A DNA stretch of 64,000 nt from Pseudonocardia hierapolitana. Its GTDB lineage: Bacteria; Actinomycetota; Actinomycetes; Mycobacteriales; Pseudonocardiaceae. The notes under the pieces are model-generated. The model did not search any database. It was not told where the DNA came from and saw only the letters and a program-made list of their open reading frames with translations. Within the stretch, counting starts at the first letter, position 1, and every line of letters begins with the position of its first letter. The stretch is from assembly GCF_007994075.1 (NCBI RefSeq), contig NZ_VIWU01000001.1, positions 5,828,001 to 5,892,000 of the forward strand. Direction: 5' to 3'. Both the position numbers and the translations under genes were made by a program. Below are positions 58,484 to 64,000 of this stretch, in pieces.

Positions 58484-59367
58484 GCTCGGTGGAGCGTTTG
58501 GCGACCGCGATCGTCATCCCGGTCACGCCGTTCGCCGAGGACGGCAGCGTCGATGTCGACTGCTACACGAAGCTCGTCACGCGGCTGCTCGACGGCGGCG
58601 TCACCGCCGTCACGCCCAACGGCAACACCGGCGAGTTCTACACCCTGACCCCGCAGGAACGGCAGCTCGTGCTGGAGACCTGCACCGCAGCGGCCGCCGG
58701 GCGTGCGGTGGTGGTGGCCGGGGTCGGCTTCGACGTGCAGACCGCTGCGGCCGATGCGCGCGCCGCCCGGGACGCGGGCGCGCACGCGATCATGATCCAC
58801 CAGCCGGTGCACCCGTACCTCTCGCCCGCGGGGTGGGTGGACTACAACGCCGCCGTCGCCTCGGCCGCCCCCGAGCTCGGCGTGCTGCCCTACCTGAAGA
58901 GCCGGGCGATCACCGGCGCGCACATCGCCGAGCTCGCCGACCGCGCGCCGAACGTGATCGGGTTGAAGTACTCGGTGGACGACCCGGTGCACTTCGCCGC
59001 CGTCCGCGCCGATGCGGGCGGCGACCGGCTGCTCTGGATCGCCGGGCTCGCCGAGCCGTACGCGCCGTCGTACTGGCAGGCGGGCGCCCGCGGGTTCACC
59101 TCCGGCCTGGCGAACGTCGCGCCGCGGGTGGCGCTCGACCTGCTCGCCGCCCTGCGAGCGGGGGAGGGCGTGGAAGAGGCGTGGCTGCGGGTGCGGCGGT
59201 TCGAGGAGCTCAGGGCGCGGGGCGGTGCGGCGGACAACGTGGCCGTCGTCAAAGAGGCGCTGCACCAGCGCGGGCTGTGCCGGCGCGACGTCCGGCCGCC
59301 GGGCCACGTGCTCGGACCGGACGCAGCCGCGGAGGTGGCCGCCGCGATCGCCGGGTGGCCGGAATGA
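58480..59367 (+). CDS. DapA-family aldolase/dehydratase
   Basis: 295 residues, a class I TIM-barrel lyase. TAIVIPVTPFAEDGSVDVDC, TPNGNTGEFYTLTPQERQLV and HAIMIHQPVHPYLSPAGWVD are family blocks. The Schiff-base Lys is 163 in NVIGLKYSVDD, with the partner Tyr in LPYLKSRAI. The NTGE in place of the lysine-synthesis GTTGE pattern, and the context, favour a keto-deoxy sugar acid aldolase or dehydratase. It would act on the product of the neighbouring dehydratase. Confidence 0.85.
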   Translation: MSSVERLATAIVIPVTPFAEDGSVDVDCYTKLVTRLLDGGVTAVTPNGNTGEFYTLTPQERQLVLETCTAAAAGRAVVVAGVGFDVQTAAADARAARDAGAHAIMIHQPVHPYLSPAGWVDYNAAVASAAPELGVLPYLKSRAITGAHIAELADRAPNVIGLKYSVDDPVHFAAVRADAGGDRLLWIAGLAEPYAPSYWQAGARGFTSGLANVAPRVALDLLAALRAGEGVEEAWLRVRRFEELRARGGAADNVAVVKEALHQRGLCRRDVRPPGHVLGPDAAAEVAAAIAGWPE

Positions 59368-60500
59368 GGATCTCCCGGCTCGAGACGTTCATGCAGCGCG
59401 TGGGTGACCGGCCGCGGCTGCTCGTCAAGATCACCACCGACGACGGGATCGCCGGCTGGGCCGAGGCGTACAACCACGGCCCGGACCGGGCGCTCGTGCC
59501 GCTGCTGGAGTACCTGTTCACGCAGATCGAGGGGGTGGACGCGCGGCGGGTCGGCTACGTCAACCAGTACCTGCTGCAGTCCTCGCGCTTCCCGCCCGGC
59601 GCGCTCGGCCTCGCCGCGATCGCGGCGATCGACCATGCGCTGTGGGACATCGCGGGCAAGGCGGCGGGCCTGCCGGTCTACCAGCTGCTCGGCGGGGCGG
59701 TGCGCGACCGCGTGCGGGTGTACGCCGGGCTCTACTCGGCCCCGGACGTCCCGCAGCTGGCCGAGCGGACCACCGAGCTCAACGAGCGGTACGGCTTCAC
59801 GGCCTTCAAGCTGAGCCCGTACCGCGGCGACATCCACGCCACCCGCTGGGGCGCGGTCTGCCGGGAGATCGGCGACTGGTTCGGCGCCGTCCGGGAGCGG
59901 TTGCCGGACGCGTGGGAGTTCGCCTTCGACGCCCACGCGTGCATCTGGGAGCCAGGGCAGGCGGTGCAGCTCGCCGCCGCCCTCGCGCCGAACGAGCCCC
60001 TCTTCCTCGAGGAGCCGATCCGTCCGGAGCACGTGCCGGCGTGGGCGCGGATCCGCAGCGAGATGCGGGTGCCGCTCGCGACGGGGGAGTCGCTGTACAC
60101 CCCGAACGAGTTCCTCGCGCTGCTCGCGGCGCAGGGCGCGGACATCGTGCAGCCCGACATCTGCGTCGTCGGCGGCCTCACCCAGATGCGCAAGATCGCG
60201 GTGCTCGCAGAGGCGCACTACGTCGGCGTGGCCCCCCACAACCCGATGGGTCCTCTCGCGACGGCGGCGAACCTGCACTTCGCGGCGGCCACCACCAACT
60301 TCGACATCCTGGAGTACAAGCCCGACGACACGACCTGGTGCGTGGACCCGTACCTCCCCGTCGACGGGTACCTGCAGCTGCGCCCCGACCGCCCCGGGTG
60401 GGGCGTGGAGATCGACGAGTCGGCGCTCGCGCACGACGACTACGTCCACTGGGAGCGGCGCGTGCCGGTGCGACCGGACGGGTCGACGGCGTACATGTGA
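59364..60500 (+). CDS. Enolase-superfamily sugar-acid dehydratase (galactonate-dehydratase-like)
   Basis: 378 residues. The capping domain is followed by a barrel with metal ligands Asp in FAFDAHACIWE, Glu in PLFLEEPIRPEH and Glu in PLATGESLYTPN. A catalytic His is in VGVAPHNPMGPLATAANLHF, the D-galactonate dehydratase type of motif. It should remove water from an aldonate to give a 2-keto-3-deoxy acid, the substrate for the DapA-like lyase. ATG overlaps the lyase stop. The exact sugar acid is not determined. Confidence 0.85.
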   Translation: MRISRLETFMQRVGDRPRLLVKITTDDGIAGWAEAYNHGPDRALVPLLEYLFTQIEGVDARRVGYVNQYLLQSSRFPPGALGLAAIAAIDHALWDIAGKAAGLPVYQLLGGAVRDRVRVYAGLYSAPDVPQLAERTTELNERYGFTAFKLSPYRGDIHATRWGAVCREIGDWFGAVRERLPDAWEFAFDAHACIWEPGQAVQLAAALAPNEPLFLEEPIRPEHVPAWARIRSEMRVPLATGESLYTPNEFLALLAAQGADIVQPDICVVGGLTQMRKIAVLAEAHYVGVAPHNPMGPLATAANLHFAAATTNFDILEYKPDDTTWCVDPYLPVDGYLQLRPDRPGWGVEIDESALAHDDYVHWERRVPVRPDGSTAYM

Positions 60501-60504
60501 CCAG

Positions 60505-60510
60505 TAGTGT
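60505..60510 (+). promoter_or_regulatory. -10 box of the leaderless PPK2 gene
   Basis: TAGTGT fits TANNNT and lies 6 bp before the ATG at 60517. No ribosome-binding site is present, so the gene is probably leaderless and not part of the operon upstream. Confidence 0.5.
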
Positions 60511-60516
60511 CGCCGC

Positions 60517-61362
60517 ATGGGGAAGTCCGTGCGCGAGACGTTCCGGGTGCCCGGCGAGCTCGACCTCGCCGCCATCGACCCGCGCGGTCGGCCCGTCGGC
60601 CCGCAGGACAAGGCCGCGGCGGCCGGCGAGATGGCCGAGCTCGGGAGCCGCCTCGACGGCCTGCAGGAGGCGCTCTACGCCGAGGCCACCGGTGGGAGCC
60701 CGCGAGCCGTCCTGCTCGTGCTGCAGGGGATGGACACCTCCGGCAAGGGCGGGGTGATCCGGCACGTCGGCGGCCTGGTGAGCCCGCAGGGCCTGCAGAT
60801 CGCCACGTTCAAGAAGCCCACCGACGAGGAGCTCGCGCACGACTTCCTGTGGCGCGTCCGGCGCCAGGTCCCGATCCCCGGCCGGATCGGGATCTTCGAC
60901 CGCTCGCACTACGAGGACGTCCTCATCGCCCGCGTCGACGAGCTCGTGCCCGAGGACGTCTGGCGGCGCCGCTACACCGAGATCGTCCAGTTCGAGGCGG
61001 AACTGGACGCCCAGGGCATCGCCATCGTGAAGTGCATGCTGCACATCTCGGCCAAGGAGCAGGCCGAGCGGCTCATCGCGCGCCTCGACGACCCCGGGAA
61101 GCGCTGGAAGTACAACCCGGGTGACCTGGACGCGCGCGCGAAGTGGCCCGCCTACCAGGAGGCGTACACCGAGGCGCTGCGCCGCACCGACACCGACGCC
61201 GCGCCCTGGTACGTGATCCCGTCCGACCGCAAGTGGTACCGCAACTGGGCCATCGCCGCCCTGCTCGCGGAGACCCTCGCCGACATCGACCCGAAGTTCC
61301 CGAAGCCGGACTTCGACGTCGACGCCGAGCGCGCCCGGCTGGCGGCCAGCGGCGTGTCCTGA
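60517..61362 (+). CDS. Polyphosphate kinase 2 family protein (polyphosphate:nucleotide phosphotransferase)
   Basis: 281 residues. Walker A QGMDTSGKGGVIRHVGG near residues 66-82, Walker B GRIGIFDRSHYEDVLIARV near 125, and the lid (RWKYNPGDLDARAKWPAYQE) are complete. The single-domain PPK2 uses polyphosphate to phosphorylate AMP, ADP or GDP, or makes polyphosphate in reverse. The sequence style is that of the PPK2 class found alone in actinobacteria; class and nucleotide preference are not certain. Followed by the non-coding repeat region. Confidence 0.9.
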   Translation: MGKSVRETFRVPGELDLAAIDPRGRPVGPQDKAAAAGEMAELGSRLDGLQEALYAEATGGSPRAVLLVLQGMDTSGKGGVIRHVGGLVSPQGLQIATFKKPTDEELAHDFLWRVRRQVPIPGRIGIFDRSHYEDVLIARVDELVPEDVWRRRYTEIVQFEAELDAQGIAIVKCMLHISAKEQAERLIARLDDPGKRWKYNPGDLDARAKWPAYQEAYTEALRRTDTDAAPWYVIPSDRKWYRNWAIAALLAETLADIDPKFPKPDFDVDAERARLAASGVS

Positions 61363-61485
61363 GCCCGAGCTCGCGGTGTGCGGAGGGCGCTCGGTGCCAT
61401 GCCGAGCGCGCTGGTGAGGGTGATCTCCAGACCGGTCGTGAGCGGTCGCAGACGGGCCGGCCAGGCCGACCTCGAGCCCCTGAGC

Positions 61486-61859
61486 CGCGAGTCCGCCGAA
61501 CCGCCACGGCGAGTCCGGCGTACCGCCACGGCGAGTCCGGCGTACCGCCACGGCGAGTCCGGCGTACCGCCACGGCGAGTCCGGCGAATCGACGCGGTGA
61601 GTCTGGCGAATCGACGCGGTGAGTCTGGCGAATCGACGCGGTGAGTCTGGCGAATCGACGCGGTGAGTCTGGCGAATCGACGCGGTGAGTCTGGCGAATC
61701 GACGCGGTGAGTCTGGCGAATCGACGCGGTGAGTCTGGCGAATCGACGCGGTGAGTCTGGCGAATCGACGCGGTGAGTCTGGCGAATCGACGCGGTGAGT
61801 CTGGCGAATCGACGCGGTGAGTCTGGCGAATCGACGCGGTGAGTCTGGCGATCGGGCGG
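61486..61859. repeat. Minisatellite: 17 head-to-tail units of 22 bp
   Basis: Unit starts fall exactly every 22 bp from 61486 to 61838. Units 1-4 (61486-61573; the first is degenerate) are of type A (GGCGAGTCCGGCGTACC...), unit 5 is a hybrid, and units 6-16 are identical type B copies (GGTGAGTCTGGCGAATC...). Unit 17 is cut off. The period is not a multiple of three, so it cannot code for a repeat protein. No spacers, so not CRISPR. Confidence 0.92.
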
Positions 61860-62034
61860 CCTTCGGTGGCGCCGCGCATTGTGCGGGGCCGCCCCTCAGA
61901 GCTCAAGGGCGCCTGCGGCGTCGCTGCGCGATCGCTGCGCGACCCTTGACCTCCGAGCCTCTGCGACCCCTCCGGGCAGCACAACACGGGCAGGCCAGGG
62001 GCCTGCCCTTCGGGCGCGCGGCGCCACCGAAGGC
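61859..62034 (-). repeat. Structured ~176-bp element, inverted copy
   Basis: Bounded by a perfect 19-bp terminal inverted repeat (begins GCCTTCGGTGGCGCCGCGC). Inside are a 9-bp hairpin GGGCAGGCC/GGCCTGCCC (61988-62008) and CAAGGG...CCCTTG stems. The reverse complement of this segment is about 85% identical to 62416-62594. The ends differ between copies but stay self-complementary. No coding potential; a MITE-like element or an RNA gene. Confidence 0.72.
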
Positions 62035-62137
62035 GGTCCCACGGCCAAGATCAAGGCCTCGGCGCGAAAACGGTCGAAAACGACACGAGAACCCACCGAA
62101 CAGCCGATCACGCCGCCCGCAGCGCCGCCAACAGCCG

Positions 62138-62207
62138 ACTTCACACACCCAGCACGCACTTCACACAAGGCCGGCCTTGTGTGAAGTCGCCACTGGGTGT
62201 GTGAAGT
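62138..62207. repeat. Nested palindromes with four ACTTCACACA boxes
   Basis: An inner perfect 30-bp palindrome (62158-62187, halves of ACTTCACACAAGGCC type) is flanked by an outer perfect inverted repeat ACTTCACACACCCAG (62138-62152) and its complement (62193-62207). The same decamer thus occurs four times, two in each orientation, in a symmetric block. It can form a cruciform or serve as a multimeric binding site. Confidence 0.8.
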
Positions 62208-62415
62208 GGTTGGGAGAGGGCTCGTGATCGGCCCGAGGAGTACATCAGGTCTCCGCCGAGCCCCGGTGTGCTGATCGGAGCGATCTCCGCAACCGGCGCA
62301 CCCGTTCTCCGCCCACGCGCCCCGTCGACCGGGTGTGTGGCCCGACACGGGGCGCGCGAGCGCACACAGGGTGCGCGACGGGCGGGGAGATCCGCCATCG
62401 CGTGTCCGTGAGAGC

Positions 62416-62594
62416 GGCCTGCTGGCGGCGCCGCGCGCCCCATCGGGCAGGCCCCCGGCCTGCCCGCACCGCATGCCCGAGGGGCCGTAGAGGCTCGCAG
62501 GTCAAGGGTCGCGAAGCGATCGCGCAGCGACGCCGCAGGCGCCCTTGAGCTGGGAGGGGCGGCCCCGCACAATGCGCGGCGCCGCCAGCAGGCC
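62416..62594 (+). repeat. Structured ~179-bp element, second copy
   Basis: Bounded by a perfect 21-bp terminal inverted repeat (core GCCTGCTGGCGGCGCCGCGC). It repeats, in opposite orientation, the interior of 61859-62034: the 9-bp hairpin (62445-62465), AGGTCAAGGGTCGCG and the GCAGGCGCCCTTGAGCT stretch. The terminal stems of the two copies have different sequences but both pair perfectly. Confidence 0.72.
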
Positions 62595-62886
62595 ATGACC
62601 ACATCGGCCTGTCCGACTGGCGGGCCCCGACGTACGAGGGCCGGGTCAGCAGCGGCCTGCCCGGTGCGCAGGGCTGGCAGGAGGCCTTGACCGCGCGTTT
62701 CCTGTCGAGCGGCCCGGAGGCCCTGTGCGGCGGCCCGGCGCAGAAGCCGTCGGCCCGCATGGCGCCAGGGCGCCAGGGCGCCTGGACCGCGTTGGCCTCG
62801 GGCTGCCAGGGGCCCGGCGCGCGACCGCCTGGCCAGCAGCGGGCCCGCACGAGGCGCGGCCCAGGAGGCCCTCCTGGATGGAGCAG
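62595..62886. other. 292-bp non-coding stretch, GC-rich, no gene recognised
   Basis: Open frames here run through from the neighbouring repeats and have no ribosome site or protein-family character. The sequence is unusually rich in GGCC and CAGGGCGC motifs (for example overlapping GGGCGCCAGGGCGCC near 62762). It may be a decayed element like its neighbours; it also precedes the 3' end of the acyl-CoA dehydrogenase gene. Confidence 0.45.
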
Positions 62887-64000
62887 CTACCCCAGCAGCT
62901 GCCGCCCGATGATCTCCTTCATGATCTCGTTGGTCCCCCCGAAGATCGCCTGTACGCGGGAGTCGACGAAGGCCTTCGCGATGGGGTACTCGAGCATGTA
63001 GCCGTAGCCGCCGTGCAGCTGCACGCAGCGGTCCACCACCCGCTTGAGCACGTCGCTCGCCCACCACTTGGCCTTGGCCGCGTCGGCCGGGTCGAGCCGG
63101 CCGGCCACGTGCTCGGTGAGGCAGCGGTCGACGAAGGCCTGGGTGACGTCGACCTCGGTGGCGATCTCCGCGAGCTCGAACCGGGTGTTCTGGAAAGCGG
63201 ACACCGGGCGGCCGAACGCGGTGCGCTCCTTCGTGTACTCCACGGTGACCTCGAGCGCCCGCGCCGCGCCCGCCGCGCAGCCGACCGCGATCGAGAGCCG
63301 TTCCTGCGCCAGGTTCTGCATCAGCGCGATCAGCCCGCCGCCCGGTTCGCCGAGCACGTTGGCATCCGGCACGCGGACGTCGGTGAACGACAGCTCCGCG
63401 GTGTCCTGCGCCTTCAGGCCTACCTTCTGCAGGCGGCGGCCGCGCTCGAACCCCGGCATCCCGCGTTCCACGACGAGCAGGCTGAACCCGCGGCTGCCGG
63501 CGTCCGGGTCGGTGCGCGCCACGACGATCACCAGGTCGGCCATGATCCCGTTGGTGATGAAGGTCTTCGCACCGTTGAGGACCCAGACGTCGCCGTCGCG
63601 GCGGGCGTTCGTCTGGATGCCCTGCAGGTCGGAGCCGGTGCCGGGCTCCGTCATCGCGATCGCGGTGATGATCTCACCGGAGCAGAAGCCGGGGAGCCAG
63701 CGCTGCTTCTGCTCGTCGGTGGCCAGGCGCAGCAGGTAGGGCGCCACCACGTCGTTCTGCAGCGGGAAGCCGACACCGCTCGCGCCCGCCCGCGACAGCT
63801 CCTCGGTGAGCACGGCGTTGTAGCGGAAGTCGGACACCCCTCCGCCGCCGAACTCGTCGGGCACGTCGATACCCAGCAGCCCCGCCCGCCCCGCCGCCAG
63901 CCAGACGTCGCGGCTGACCTGGCCGTCGTGCTCCCACTGCTCGTGGAACGGGGTGACCTCTTTGGCGATGAAGGTGCGGGCCAGGTCGCGGAAGGCGTCA
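62887..64000 (-). CDS. Acyl-CoA dehydrogenase (N-terminus beyond the window)
   Basis: At least 371 codons, open to the right edge; the gene begins outside. FIAKEVTPFHEQWEHDGQVS is in the N-terminal helical domain, AIAMTEPGTGSDLQGIQTNA and WVLNGAKTFITNGIMADLVI in the FAD-binding beta domain, and LHGGYGYMLEYPIAKAFVDS with VQAIFGGTNEIMKEIIGRQL closes the C-terminal domain. The Glu of the short-chain YEGT position is Gly here (FGGT), as in long-chain/isovaleryl types that place the base elsewhere. A FadE-like enzyme of fatty-acid or branched-chain breakdown. Confidence 0.9.
   Translation of the reverse strand, partial: DAFRDLARTFIAKEVTPFHEQWEHDGQVSRDVWLAAGRAGLLGIDVPDEFGGGGVSDFRYNAVLTEELSRAGASGVGFPLQNDVVAPYLLRLATDEQKQRWLPGFCSGEIITAIAMTEPGTGSDLQGIQTNARRDGDVWVLNGAKTFITNGIMADLVIVVARTDPDAGSRGFSLLVVERGMPGFERGRRLQKVGLKAQDTAELSFTDVRVPDANVLGEPGGGLIALMQNLAQERLSIAVGCAAGAARALEVTVEYTKERTAFGRPVSAFQNTRFELAEIATEVDVTQAFVDRCLTEHVAGRLDPADAAKAKWWASDVLKRVVDRCVQLHGGYGYMLEYPIAKAFVDSRVQAIFGGTNEIMKEIIGRQLLG

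Noticed and set aside
61486..61859. CRISPR array
   Set aside because: Units abut without spacers, are only 22 bp, and no cas genes are near.
61073..63067. Several open frames (100-300 codons) through the terminal repeat region
   Set aside because: They are translations of tandem and inverted repeats, show the same words in both elements, and lack ribosome sites.
1..64000. tRNA, rRNA, transposase and integrase genes
   Set aside because: No cloverleaf, rRNA segment or transposase motif was recognised on reading either strand. A covariance search would be needed to exclude short RNAs.

Overview
The window is high-GC DNA with dense, tightly overlapping genes, many GTG starts and several apparently leaderless genes. 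The gene content is that of a filamentous-type actinobacterium, most like Pseudonocardia or another member of the Pseudonocardiaceae. The clues are an AfsR/SARP-type regulator, an F420-family oxidoreductase, DUF3140, DUF5709, DUF732 and DUF6286 proteins, an Asp23 envelope-stress cluster, an IdeR/DtxR-like iron box and PPK2. The genus is an inference. No rRNA, tRNA, CRISPR array, phage or intact insertion sequence was seen.

Layout. 0-8 kb: end of an MFS transporter, a giant BTAD/SARP-type regulator diverging from two coupled imine-reductase-like genes, a DUF3140 gene, a MarR/azoreductase pair with a clear operator, and an F420-type oxidoreductase. 8-13 kb: a LacI regulator in one operon with a spermidine/iron-type ABC importer. 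13-21.5 kb: LysR regulator against an M24 hydrolase and an enolase-superfamily enzyme, an orphan cobalamin-type binding protein with an acetyltransferase, a second LysR against an MFS exporter, then a short leader ORF and hairpin before a hydrolase that lacks its nucleophile. 21.5-26.8 kb: a four-gene operon with a urease-like gamma-beta fusion, a diverged urease-like alpha subunit, a YtcJ-type amidohydrolase and a transporter. 26.9-31.8 kb: FAD monooxygenase, LysR and three NAD(P)-dependent redox genes.

32-38.7 kb: an orphan form II CoxL-type molybdenum hydroxylase leads directly into a 5-oxoprolinase operon (pxpA, biotin carrier, biotin carboxylase, pxpB, pxpC), followed by a PucR-type regulator. 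40-46.7 kb: DUF5709 protein, class III aminotransferase, GH13 glucosidase and a 947-residue acidic membrane protein with a DUF732 tail. 46.8-52.2 kb: a lipoprotein with a hydrolase fold but no catalytic Ser/His, then a seven-gene Asp23/AmaP cluster and a RibD-type reductase. 52.3-55.3 kb: an iron-siderophore ABC transporter behind an iron box. 56.4-60.5 kb: a GntR-controlled sugar-acid operon (MFS, DapA-type lyase, galactonate-dehydratase-like enzyme). 60.5-61.4 kb: PPK2. The last 1.5 kb before a truncated acyl-CoA dehydrogenase gene is non-coding and full of repeats: a 17-unit 22-bp tandem array, two inverted copies of a structured ~177-bp element, and a nested palindrome.

Most catabolic operons carry their own regulator and a visible operator (SARP repeats, MarR, LacI, LysR, IdeR and GntR type), so the window reads as a run of self-contained, separately controlled nutrient modules. 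The most unusual signals are the 61.4-62.9 kb repeat region, the urease-like operon without accessory genes, the biotin-dependent 5-oxoprolinase operon with its coupling mini-ORF, and two hydrolase-fold proteins that have lost catalytic residues.
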